From positions 124,960 through 188,959 of the forward strand of contig JALQBC010000052.1 in the NCBI GenBank assembly GCA_023375675.1: a stretch of DNA of 64,000 nt, given 5' to 3'. The notes beneath the pieces are model-generated. The model searched no databases and was not told the DNA's origin. It saw only the letters and a list, made by a program, of their open reading frames with translations. This document shows, in pieces, positions 1 to 10,116 of this stretch. Origin of the DNA: Cytospora piceicola. Taxonomy: Eukaryota > Ascomycota > Sordariomycetes > Diaporthales > Cytosporaceae. Both the position numbers and the translations under genes were made by a program. Each line of letters opens with the position of its first letter. Within the stretch, counting starts at the first letter, position 1.

Positions 1-612
1 CATGAAGTATCATTCCCAGGTGGACGAAGTCCACACTCCCCTTTAGATTCTGAAGCTGGCTGTTGGGATCGAGCACATCGGCCTGCATGAAGTGTGTCTT
101 GAGTGTGTCCTTATCCTGGAAAAGATCATAGCCCAGCTGAATAAAGTCCCCCATGAGCTCTGCGCCATACAGATTTTCAGAGGGTGCTCCATCAGCGACA
201 AGCTTCCGGATGTCCTGTCCAAGACAGCAACCGATGTCCACATACTTCGCCCCTTGTTGCAGGCGTTGAACCATGGACGAATACGATGGCTGCTTGTGGA
301 GGCTCAGGTTGAGGAAACGAAATTGGCCGATGCATGGATAGGGGTAGATATCCCATGCCTTGTCTCTCTGGTGCGCGTGTCAGTTCCGGCTTCTGGGTGG
401 ATGGAAATATGAGCGGGTAATACCATTTCGAGGACATAGCTATCAACATCCGGCCCAGGAACGTGGGCATATCCTTCCAGAAGCTCACGCGCATCTGGAG
501 TGACCCCGTGGAATGCCTTATCGTACCATCCTACACTCTTGTCCCTGGAGCCGATCTGGGGAGCAACCTCAGGGTGGCTACCATTTGACGAGATACCGGT
601 CTGCGTAGACAT
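1..612 (-). CDS. SAM-dependent methyltransferase of fungal secondary-metabolism type, 3' end cut by window edge
   Basis: The N-terminus carries a WYDKAFHGVTPDARELLEGY segment, and the second exon reads IYPYPCIGQFRFLNLSL followed by a class I methyltransferase motif I (YVDIGCCLGQDIRKLV) and ENLYGAEL / FIQLGYDLFQDKDTL. This order is typical of the small O/C-methyltransferases found in fungal polyketide and meroterpenoid clusters, which move a methyl group from S-adenosylmethionine to a pathway intermediate in the cytosol. Start is the ATG at 612-610. Exon 1 is 612-424 (63 codons), the intron 423-368 (56 bp, GT-AG), and exon 2 runs from 367 off the left end, still open. The frame is kept exactly across the join. 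The substrate cannot be told. The neighbours (rhodopsin-domain protein, MFS transporter) fit a cluster whose core enzyme would lie to the left of the window. The family call is firm and the pathway is inference. Confidence 0.85.
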
Positions 613-1128
613 TTTGAACTTGCTTACACGTTGGCCGCGGTGTTCAACATAGTTCTACGGAGAGGAACGCCAGTTCGGAAATGCAAATTGGTACGAGATG
701 GTCAATTCGGCCCGGGCTGTAAGACAATATGAACTGACTTATCTAACCCAATGAGTGAATTCAACATCGCAGGGGATGAGTGGCCTGGAAACCCTTGTAC
801 ACTAGATACTTCATCCCCTTCATGCACATCAAGGTGGGGTTCCAAGGGCCCACAAACAGCGGCGATAAGTGCCTAAAGATGTTACACCCCCGTTTAGGTT
901 GCCGCTGTTGGGTTTTATGTACTACCTGCATGTGAGAACGTCTTTCCGAAACGGAGGGGTGTCGACTTGGTTGGAACATGCCTATCAAAAGTGGTCCATT
1001 TCAACGTCCCGAGGTCCTCTATTCGCGATGTTGGAGGCCATAGAAGTCCGTATAATTATTTTAGGAAGCTCTACACGCGAATGGTCCCAGTCCTGTGCCT
1101 CCATCAGCAATATTCATTGCATGCCGCT
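613..1128. other. intergenic spacer, promoter side of the methyltransferase gene
   Basis: About 500 bp between the methyltransferase start and the stop of the next minus-strand gene. Short open frames exist but none shows a recognisable domain. It must hold the methyltransferase promoter and the rhodopsin gene 3' UTR; no specific motif stands out. Confidence 0.5.
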
Positions 1129-2468
1129 TCATACCCATGATATATTCTGCATTTCGTATGAGTTGGGATCAACGGGGCTCTTCGTCGAGCATCCGTAGTC
1201 CCTTTTGACCAAGGTAGTCTGGTCCCCCAGCTCCATGTCACGCAAGGAATCACCTCTGTGTTGCGGAGACAGGTCATCACTCATCCTCTTAGAGCCGTCG
1301 TTGCTCGTCAAGCGCGTAGACTTATGGTCATGACTGCCCCTTGGACCTCGTTGCCCATTTTTTGTCTGGCTTTGACCGCTAGCGTTGGGATAGGAAGGCT
1401 TAGTCTCTTTCTTGTTGTAGAGGAAGTGCCCGAACAAAGGTGTTAGACTTGGCAGATTGGCACTGAAGATGGCCACTTCCATCTCCATTGCTGTCCATGT
1501 TGAGGACTCGGCGTTTGTGTAGGGGAGGTCTGTTGGGACTGCCTTCCTGACCTCGACGATGCGGATGACGCTGGCAACGCATGTACTGGAATGAAAGAAG
1601 CGGTTAGTTTTGTAGATCGTTTCGGCTGGAACACACAAACGGCGACGAAAGCATCCTTACAAGGCCCCAAGGAAGAAGACTCCGCTCAATGCGATCTTCT
1701 TTCGCGTATTCAAATTCAGCCGGCGCAACATGAATAGGGGTAGGCTAAGAATCAGCACATCACCGAGAGCCCCGAGCGCCCCTGAGACAGCCCCAGTGAG
1801 TTGTTGGCTCGAACACTTGCCTCCCGGGAGAGTCTTGTCCCAGAAATATGAGACCGGAGTGCACACGGTGAGGTTGATGCACCACGTGACGACAGCCCAC
1901 ACGAGGGTGAAGATGATATTGGCCCAGGCGGCGACTTCGAAGGATCGTGTCACAAATATGCGCATGTAAAATACGAGGATGGAACACTTGATGAGGGCGA
2001 GGGCGATCTGGTTGGCTCGTTGCAAGGCGAAATAGGCCTGGATAATCAAGGAGCATCACGTCAGCCATGCGAATCCTCGAACCAAAGACATCGTCACCGC
2101 TACACATCACTTGCCTTGAGCCAATAGACCAAAGTATCATGGTCTAGATTCCATTGATGGTATCCTAGACCATAGGAAAGCACTAGGAGCTAGGTAAGCC
2201 GGGTGACTCTGCTCTGATGTATCAACACTCAAATATGTCAACACTAACTGATGTACAACGCAATGACTGGGTCCAAGGACACCATATATCCGGCAATAAT
2301 GAGATAGTCATCTACCTCCAGACCTCTTTGCAGTTTGATTCGCGCAAAAAGCCGTAACGCCAATGTCAAGGTGCTTAGGAAGATCATGATGGTTGTAGCG
2401 CTGTACGCGAAGGTACGCAAATATTGAACATCTGACGGAGGAGTACCATCATAAGTGATTGCAATCAT
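1129..2468 (-). CDS. fungal rhodopsin-domain integral membrane protein (satratoxin SC4-like family)
   Basis: A seven-helix membrane protein of the fungal rhodopsin-like family, often found in secondary-metabolite clusters and of unknown biochemical role. Signature pieces in order: ARIKLQRGLEVDDYLIIAGY after helix 1, YGLGYHQWNLDHDTLVYWLK, LIKCSILVFYMRIF, TPVSYFWD, then LSGVFFLGAF and VEMEVAIFSANLPSLTPLF near the C-terminal end of the membrane core, followed by a polar Lys/Ser/Asp tail. Exons: 2468-2249, 2182-2115, 2037-1661, 1585-1129, giving 373 residues with all phases agreeing. The second intron (2114-2038) needs a GC donor (GCAAGT), which restores the conserved YWLK-AYFALQRANQ join. Start ATG at 2468. 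The downstream 5' neighbour is an MFS transporter on the other strand, so the two share a 1.8 kb divergent spacer. Family assignment is strong; function is unknown. Confidence 0.88.
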
Positions 2469-4272
2469 GGTGATGCACGTAGAAGCGGTCTTGCAACCAT
2501 CAACCAGGGCACATAAGAGAGACAGTTGATAGGGAGCACGGCGGCAACATGGAACAAAATTGGCCAGCACTCCAAAGGAGTATCGATGGAAGCGTATATA
2601 TATCTCGATGTCGCGACATCCAAGTTCTACAGTTGAACGGCTGATTAGGTACGAAGAGTTCAAGGCCCCTTGCCGTGGATGACCACCATGTAATTTTCGA
2701 GTTGGTTCAGGGCCCCAGAATTGCGGTGACGACTTTCAACAGGTATATTATGACCACCACTAATATACTATAGCCAACTGAAAAAATTACCAACACAGTC
2801 GCAATTCCCGGGTGGAGTGATGATCCATGGCCCTGCCACAGCTTGGGATCTTGTTGTGGACTTTCACTTTGCGTCCAGAAACAGAAGCTCCCAGTCGCTC
2901 TAGGATACTTAGGAAGTGCAATTCTCACCGACGACTTTTCGTAATTTGCAGCTGGCTGCACCATCGAGATCAAAGGGCGGAACCCTTCCGTTATCACTCT
3001 GCACTTGTCACGCCACTCGCCGGCGATTTCTGTCTCATCTTAATGATTAAAGTATCTGACATATTTCAACTACTCAAAACCGAGCGATATCGGTTATGTC
3101 AGCGTCTGTGATGATGTATGCAGAGTCGTGGCAGCGGCTCGTTTGTATTGCCACTTAGAGACATTGGCCATAACTGCTGTCATCGTAGTTGTTATACAGC
3201 AGCACATCTTGAGGATAGAATTCGTTGGGAAGTCATACACGAGTATTCCATGCCTACCCTAGGGCATGGAAGCAACCCCTGATTGGGAGTTGTTCACTTT
3301 CTGACAATGACGGTGCCAGGAACAAAGGATTGAGTTAGACCCGAAGGCTTGATTAGCCCCTGTTCCGGGTAATCAATCGGAATGTTGCAGGAAGTTCCCC
3401 TACGGCCCGACTCATCACAGTAATGCTAAGATGATCAAGGGTTTATCCTATAATGTAGACATAATGTACACGTATATATGCAGAAAATGCACTATGTAGA
3501 TATACGAGGTGCGACTCCTCTATGTGACTCGTCATCAGCCATGATAAGTCAAGTATTCTTTGCCCTGAGACCCTGCATGCACTCAAATTAGCAGGTCGTG
3601 TCAAGAGCCCACCAAAGATATCTGAAATGACTGACCACTCAAATCCTTGCAGTTTTCACCAACATTGCTTCATGATAATTGAAAAGCCCGCTCATCGTAA
3701 ACATATCACGCCACCGCGGACCCGGAAATGCTCCCCGGCGGATATGCAGCCGAGATCGAAGTACTTCCACGGGCTGCGGGCCTCTGAAATGTATCATGTA
3801 CGCTGATTACTACTTAAGTACGTAGCACGCAACCTGCAAGCGAGCTGCGTCCCCGGGGCTTCTGCCATTTTCGAGGTGTTAATGCAGTGACACTTGTTTT
3901 CATTCCCCACTTGTCCACTGCATAAGGCCCAGGTGCCCTTTTCCGGCTGGGTCAGTACATAGTCTTTTGTGAGTCGAGAAGCACAGGAGACTCGAGCTCG
4001 AAGCGAGATATCATCTTCAATGTCACCCTTTCCGAGTGTCAACTCCAGGATATAGCCAGACTTGATAGACCGGGCCGATATTCATACGCTTTCCTGGCTT
4101 CTAAACAGGGACGGGTTTACAGATCATCGAGCCCCCCCCCCTCCTCGAGGTCAAAAATCCACCTACGGACCGGAGTATGCCTTGTTGATTGATCTATCCC
4201 TTCCCTCTTCCTCCCTTGGTCCAATGTGGCTACCCAGAGACTATTTACACGTTATTCAGAGGACCCTAAAAG
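2469..4272. other. divergent intergenic spacer between rhodopsin-domain gene and MFS gene
   Basis: 1.8 kb without a convincing gene. A minus-strand frame at 2707-2997 ends in a hydrophobic stretch but has no family signature or supporting exon. One exact TACTTAAGTA palindrome lies at 3811-3820. It should contain both promoters. Confidence 0.45.
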
Positions 4273-6102
4273 ATGGCGGCGTTCTTGACCAAAGTGCCAG
4301 ATTCGCCGGAGTCTCCCACTCGCCCACTTGAGAAAGCCACAATGACCGTCAAGACTGATGCTCAGGACAGCAAAGTTTTGTTAATCCCAACGCCGACTGA
4401 CGACCCTCGAGACCCACTGAACTGGCCTCTATCAAGAAAATTTCTTGTGTGTTTCGCTCTTTGTTTTGCTTTATTCGCCGGATTCAGCGCACCCTTCAAC
4501 GGCCAGATCCAGCTCGTGCAGCAAGCAAAGCTGTACGGCAAGACGACAGTCGAGATTACATATTTCGTAAGCACCACACGATTGTCCTCCAAGGATCAGC
4601 GTCTGACATGCACTCGCTCAGAATTCAGCGGCGTCAGGGGGTCTGCTCTCGGGTTGTTGGTTCTGGTGGCCTGTATCCAAGAAGATTGGCCGATCTGCAA
4701 CGATCCTATGGTAATTACTAGTCACCCTATTCTTGATTACACCTGTCGTATACTTCACCGCGTCTGAAGAGAATTCCACCAACGGCTGTCCCCAGAGACT
4801 CGTTCGTTATGACTGTTACGTTCCACTGACAAGGGGTTGTAAAGGTGCTTGGTAGGAACCTTGATCACCCAAATCTGGTCATGTTATATGCGAACCCCAG
4901 ACCAGTACAATGCCTTCATGGCATCCAAGTTCTTCGCAGGTTTCTTCGGGAACGTCGTTTCCGTACTTGGCCCCTTGTACCTCGTCGACTTGTTCTTCCT
5001 CCACCAACGTGGTCGCGCGTTCAATGCCTTGGGCATCGCCATGAATCTGGGTGCTTCCGCCGGACCGACCTTCTCTGGGTTCATCACTGTCCACCATACC
5101 TGGTATAACGAGTATTGGTGGACTATTGGGCTTGCCTGTGCCTCTATTATTTTGGTGTTCCTCTTCCTCGAAGAGACTTCGTGGAACCGCGTCGATAGTG
5201 CGGCGAACATTGTTTTCGAAGAAGAATGGTTCAAGCGTAAAGTGAGGACATTCTTTCCCGGAACGAAAGTCGTGCCGCGGCCTAGCCGGCAAGACATGGT
5301 TAGTTATACTGTTATTTGCACTTGGTATACATATCCTAATATTATTTGATAGGTCGAGTCCGTGATTGTTCCTATGAAACTCGCGGTCAGCCCAGTCCTC
5401 CTCCTCGTTGCCGGTTTTGACACTATCAGCTTCGGGTTTTGGGTCGCTCTGAACGCCCTGACACCAGTATGGCTTCAGAAGCCTGTTAAAGCCGGTGGAT
5501 ACGGTTTCTCTGTTCTGGATAATGCGGCCTTTACGACTGTACACTGGATGACTTTGATTGTCAGTCAGATCTACGGACACCTGATCTCGGACCGGATCCC
5601 ACTGTGGCTATGTAACCGACGAAACGGAGGCATCTGGCGCCCCGAGCTCCGTCTGCACGCCTTATGGTTCCCTAATTTCTTTCTGGCGCCCCTTGGACTC
5701 GGGTTTGTGGGCATAGCCATGCAGTACCGGCTGCACTGGATCCTCATGGCTATCGGAAACTTCCTCGTTACGTTTGGGGCGATGCAGGGGATCCCAGTGA
5801 CGATGAACTATATTGCTGAGTGCTTCCGCGAGACGACAACTGAGGCGACCATTCCGTTGACTTCATTTCGTCTTATTCTTGGCTTGACTATCAACTTCTA
5901 TATCAACTATTGGATCTCAGCGGTCGGTATTGGTTGGGTGTACGGAATGATGGCCTTTTTTAGTGTTTTCGCGTTCCTTTTTCTTGTTATACTTATGTGG
6001 AAGGGCCATCAGATTCGAGCCACATCTCCTTTCGTGAGCTCGTCGTCTGAGGAGGGGAAGGTGCTATACAAACAAAGACCAGAGCCCACAGCACTCGGAT
6101 AA
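4273..6102 (+). CDS. MFS transporter (DHA1 / HOL1-like)
   Basis: A major facilitator superfamily carrier, expected in the plasma membrane as a proton-coupled exporter or importer of a small molecule. The N-terminus has the DPRDPLNWPLSRK segment that precedes helix 1 in fungal DHA1-type carriers. NSAASGGLLSG and FWWPVSKKIGRS mark helix 2 and the loop after it, GFFGNVVSVLGPLYLVDLFF and GRAFNALGIAMNLGASAGP follow, and the second half carries NRRNGGIWRPELRLHALWFP and a long hydrophobic C-terminal block. Exons: 4273-4566, 4622-4710, 4845-5298, 5353-6102, giving 528 residues, normal for 12 helices. The four exons keep phase. The ATG at 4273 is used; a second in-frame ATG at 4342 is possible. Next to the methyltransferase and rhodopsin-domain genes it could export a cluster product, but that is inference. 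Confidence 0.88.
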
Positions 6103-6323
6103 GTTTTCAAGGATTGGGTGAGGGTATAATGGCCGTGTAGTATGTGCCCAGGTGGTGGAAAGTATACACATACCCAATTTCCAATACGCTCTGTGAGCAT
6201 CATCTCAGCGGACAAGGGATAAAAAATATGGATCCCGCCCAATGTGAGGCAACAAGAACAAAAGAGAGGTTGTTCTAGACCAGTAATCTATATATGCAGG
6301 GGCCTCGTGTTTAGTATCCGGTT

Positions 6324-7811
6324 TTACACGTCCTGCTTTTCATCAAACGACATCGGCTCTGCAGACAAACTGGGCCGGCGTGACACTCGCCTTTTCACAG
6401 TTACCACCTCCGAAGTCTCATCTGCTTCCTCAGAAGCAAATCTCTGCTGCAGCTGCTGAATCCATGGGGTAACCCTGCGTTTTCGCCATTTCGCCCCCCG
6501 AGGGGTAAAAGGTAACCATATGGCCAATATCGCAAGTGTGCTCGGCACCACAAAGGCCCAATATACCCAGAATTTCCCCTGGATGACGTTTGGCTGGCTC
6601 CAATCCAAGGAGGGCAAGGCAAAAAGCGTGGCGAAGAAGGTCGCCGGAAGAAACACCATCGTCATAATGGCTATAGCTTTCATGGAGGTACTGTCGTCTA
6701 AAGCAGCTTGGGCATCATTCCGAGCAATGGTGCTAGAGATCTAATGTGTTACGCTTGTAAGTCAGAGCTGGACCCGTTAACAGAATGAAAGCCTACAAGT
6801 ACTCACCGCAGAAACTTGGAATCGGCATTGTCCTTCAACATGTTCGATTCTCTTTGTACCGAATGTGCACTGTGTCCGAAGCACTTTGACCGCCCTGAGT
6901 ATCTCAGTATTGCTCTTGTATATGGCTTCTGCCCCTTCACCCCTTGCCCTATGCCCATATGAGCCAATGAGTTCTTCAATCGAAGCGAGAGTGGCCTCCG
7001 TCCGATGAAGATGCAGTGCGGCATCATGCACATTTGTCAAGGACGAATTCATGAGCCATGACCATTCCATCAGGGTGCTAGGACTCGCATCATCATTAGG
7101 TCGATATCCATCCTTGTGGCACCAGTTCTTCCACCCTGTTCTACTCTCCATATGTCGGGTGTTGATGCCTTCCTTGGTCAGCGTACTGTTTATGAATGTC
7201 AAGGACCGGGCTGCGCTGGCGAAGGCAAGGAGGTACGGGCTAGAAAGCAAGCGTCGATGGTCAACCAGGGCCTGCCGGAGCTCTGAGGATGCCTGCAGCG
7301 AGGCGATAGACTTTCGAGTTAGATGCAGAGCATTGACGGTATTGGTAGCCTCATTGTGCGTCCAAATAAGTTTGTAAGCCACGGTATCGACACAAAAGCA
7401 TGGCTCGCGCCCAGTAACATCATCGAATACGTAGAAGCCTTCGATGTCATGTCCGATCATGTACAGAAGGTACTCGTCAATACGGAAACATCGGAACACG
7501 TCCAGAAACAAGTCTCTCCGGGCGTAGATGAACTGTCTTCCCTTATTGCTGAAATCCGTGCCAAATTCGAAGGTCACCATCCGTAATATTGGCCCGGCTG
7601 GTGGCCTGAAGTGCTTAGACGAAGGGTTCCAGATGCTATGTGCGTTCTCCCCCAGTTGACGCGATGTCAGGTACTGCTGTCTTGGTGGGTCGTCAGGGTG
7701 GAGGAGTTCAAGCAATGAGTACACATCTCTCTGGTCAGGTGACGGGTGTCGTGCAAATGTCAACACGCCCTCACGTATGAGACGCTGTGCTTCAATTCGT
7801 AAGCCTTCCAT
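6324..7811 (-). CDS. CorA-like membrane protein (Mg2+ transporter superfamily)
   Basis: The C-terminal exon reads LISSTIARNDAQAALDDSTS-like sequence leading into MKAIAIMTMVFLPATFFATL and a second hydrophobic segment (FWVYWAFVVPSTLAILAIWL), the two-helix arrangement of fungal CorA-like proteins. The long soluble N-terminal part (about residues 1-335) with the helical stretch ahead of the first membrane segment fits the cytoplasmic funnel of that superfamily. Exon 1 is 7811-6807, the intron 6806-6741 (66 bp, GTGAGT...TTAG), exon 2 6740-6324; 473 residues, phase conserved. The pore motif GMN of true CorA is not seen after the first helix, so magnesium transport is not assured. Many such paralogues in Pezizomycotina have no assigned role. 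Start ATG at 7811 sits in a good context (CACAATGG). Confidence 0.78.
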
Positions 7812-9052
7812 TGTGAATATGCATGGTGTGGCGGCGAGACAAGATTGAAGTGAAGGAAACCCCCCTCGCGGTTGGTTCTTGGGGTTTTATTGAGATATCC
7901 TCTACGGGAGCTGAAGCTGACATGCATAAGCCCCTGCGTGGCGTGTTACATGTGCATGGCCAAGTACTTAGGTACATACTTAAGTACTTAAGTATGTACT
8001 CTACTTAAGTATGTACTCTACTTAAGTATGTACTCTACTTAAGTATGTACTCTACTTAAGTATGTACTCATATCTAAAATGTAACATGCTGACCAGACGG
8101 CGCGCAGACGTTTCCCAAGTCAACGGACCCATGGTATCGCATAAGAACCCCGATGAAGAAAACGAATGAATGATGTTGGAAAAGTTCAGGCGCTTGCGCC
8201 TGTGAGCACACTGACGTTCGAGCAAATGTCTTCTCGGTCTATTATCTACCTAGGTATCCCGATGTCTCCACCACAATGCGGTGTACCAGTTGACCAGTAC
8301 ACCCGAGCGGAGCAGTTGGCCCATGCCCTCCCTGCACGCCCTTCGCAGCTTGCATAGGTATGATGACGCTCCACAGGTGTATCTCTGCGAAAACAGCTTT
8401 TTGACATGGCCACACTCAGTTTACCCCTACAGTCAAGATATATCTTCCTCCCTTCATACACAGACCTATAAACATTTGTAGTCATTAACCACATTGCAAT
8501 TTGATATAAAGGACTTGGTACAGTCGAGGAGGGTAAGCTCACACAGTACTAATTACCTAGGTACCTAGGTAGGTCGAGAGTACTCGATCCGGTTTGCCGA
8601 AACTTTGTTATCCGGCGGGATCTTATCGGCGATAAGATAGAACCACATCAAAACTTTTAATTCTCTTCTCATTTTTATATATTGTCTATTATTTACAAGA
8701 TATAAAGGAACCCACTGGATAGGTACTGTGATAGGTGTTCACAGGTTACTTGATCCACCTACTTTACCGCTATTACTAGACTAGAAGGGCAAATTGGAAG
8801 CCTCTCCTTAAAACTTAGGTGGGTTATCCGGGTCCCGGGCGTTGACCTATACGGAAAAGTGCTATTCGCACACCACACATCATCATAAGTAATAAGTAAG
8901 CATGAATTAATAATCACATTCAAGGTTGAAACACAAATGCTTCGAAGACCGAGGTGCCTGCTTGTGTAGCTCTCTCTCTCCTCCCTCCTCCCTTAATATT
9001 ACGTAGTCTGGACCGCGCCATCCAAAGCCCACAAAACAACACATCCGACATC
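7812..9052. other. divergent intergenic spacer with tandem repeat and palindromes
   Basis: 1.24 kb between the CorA-like gene and the GST gene, both of whose promoters it should hold. It contains the 17-bp tandem array at 7986-8070 and exact TACCTAGGTA palindromes at 8247-8256, 8554-8563 and 8562-8571. No credible coding sequence. Confidence 0.5.
7986..8070. repeat. 17-bp tandem repeat, five copies
   Basis: Five head-to-tail copies of ACTTAAGTATGTACTCT, the last differing only in its final base. Each unit includes the palindrome ACTTAAGT and, with the preceding T or the flanks, TACTTAAGTA. Two further overlapping TACTTAAGTA words lie at 7977-7994. Confidence 0.95.
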
Positions 9053-9772
9053 ATGACGTCTCAGAAGATCGTATTCTTCGACCTCGCCAGCAAAGATGGC
9101 AACAAATGCTGGACTCTGAACCCATGGAAGACACGCCTCGTCCTGAACTTCAAGGGCGTGGACTACGAGACTGAATTCCTTGAGTACACTGACCTCGAGC
9201 CACGCCTCGGGCCTCATGTCCCCGGCTCGACCTACACCATCCCTACCATCCAGTACACCGATGGCAAGTACATCATGGATTCCAAGGCCATTGTCCAGGC
9301 CATCGAGAAAGGCACACCAGAGCCATCTCTGCACCTGGACTCGCCCTACCTCGCCAAGGTGGAGGAGATCCTCGAGAAAATCACGACTGCTCTGCAGCCC
9401 ATCTACATCCCCACCGTTCCCAAGCGCTTCCTTAACGATGCGAGTATCCCCTACTGGTACAGAACCCGGGAGGCAAAGTTCGGCATGAAGCTGGATGAAT
9501 TCGAGAAGACCAAAGGCGGTGACCTGAGCTGGAACCAGGCTGAGCCCCTGCTGAAGCAAATCACTGAGCTACTGAAGGAGAACCCGGACGGGCCATACTT
9601 CTCGGGAAAGACGGTCACTTACGCTGACTTTATCTGGGCTGGCTGTTTGATCTTCTGGCAGCGCCTTGGAGATGATTTGTTCAGTGAGCTGCTGAAGAGG
9701 ACCGGAGACGGCAAAGTCCACACGGATCTGCTGAAGGCTGTTGAGCCTTGGTCGAAGCGGGATAACTACTGA
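9053..9772 (+). CDS. glutathione S-transferase-like protein (UstS / beta-etherase-like)
   Basis: Single-exon gene for 239 residues. The first part is a thioredoxin-fold GST domain: FFDLASKDGNKCWTLNPWK at the N-terminus, TRLVLNFKGVDYETEFLEY, the cis-Pro region YTIPTIQYTDG and the glutathione-binding DSKAIVQAIE. The second half is the all-helical C-terminal domain, with GPYFSGKTVTYADFIWAG matching the conserved N-capping region. Such fungal enzymes resemble bacterial LigE/LigF beta-etherases and UstS of the ustiloxin cluster, and conjugate or isomerise with glutathione in the cytosol. The ATG at 9053 (CATCATGACG) is chosen because the family begins there; the open frame extends 33 codons further upstream without similarity. 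A detoxification or pathway role is unproven. Confidence 0.88.
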   Translation: MTSQKIVFFDLASKDGNKCWTLNPWKTRLVLNFKGVDYETEFLEYTDLEPRLGPHVPGSTYTIPTIQYTDGKYIMDSKAIVQAIEKGTPEPSLHLDSPYLAKVEEILEKITTALQPIYIPTVPKRFLNDASIPYWYRTREAKFGMKLDEFEKTKGGDLSWNQAEPLLKQITELLKENPDGPYFSGKTVTYADFIWAGCLIFWQRLGDDLFSELLKRTGDGKVHTDLLKAVEPWSKRDNY

Positions 9773-10116
9773 TTTCCAGGAGGCTAGGTCTCCCCGAGGG
9801 CAGTTCTGCTGGTGCCTCCGAGGTTCGGCATGATCTTCAGGTTTACGGCTGCTGATCAAAGCACACCGCAGGATTAAGACTGCTGCACAGAAGTCAACAG
9901 CTTGGTCAGACTGCTAAAGCATCAATATGACTTACATATGTATTTTGTTCGGTCACTCAAGGCTTCATGCAAACAAGGCCATCGTTCCAAGTGCTTCGCC
10001 TAGTAGAGCCGTCTGGGTCTCCTTCAGAGCGGGAGAGATGTGACTGGCTTCTGGAACATACTGAAGTATGTATCGGATATCTCAATTGCTCTAAAATGCG
10101 CACAAAATGCCTCGAT
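9773..10116. other. convergent intergenic spacer
   Basis: 344 bp between the converging ends of the GST and kynureninase genes; it should hold both 3' UTRs. No further feature seen. Confidence 0.6.

Noticed and set aside
2707..2997. minus-strand frame ending in a hydrophobic segment
   Set aside because: Single short frame with no conserved motif or matching exon; probably chance.
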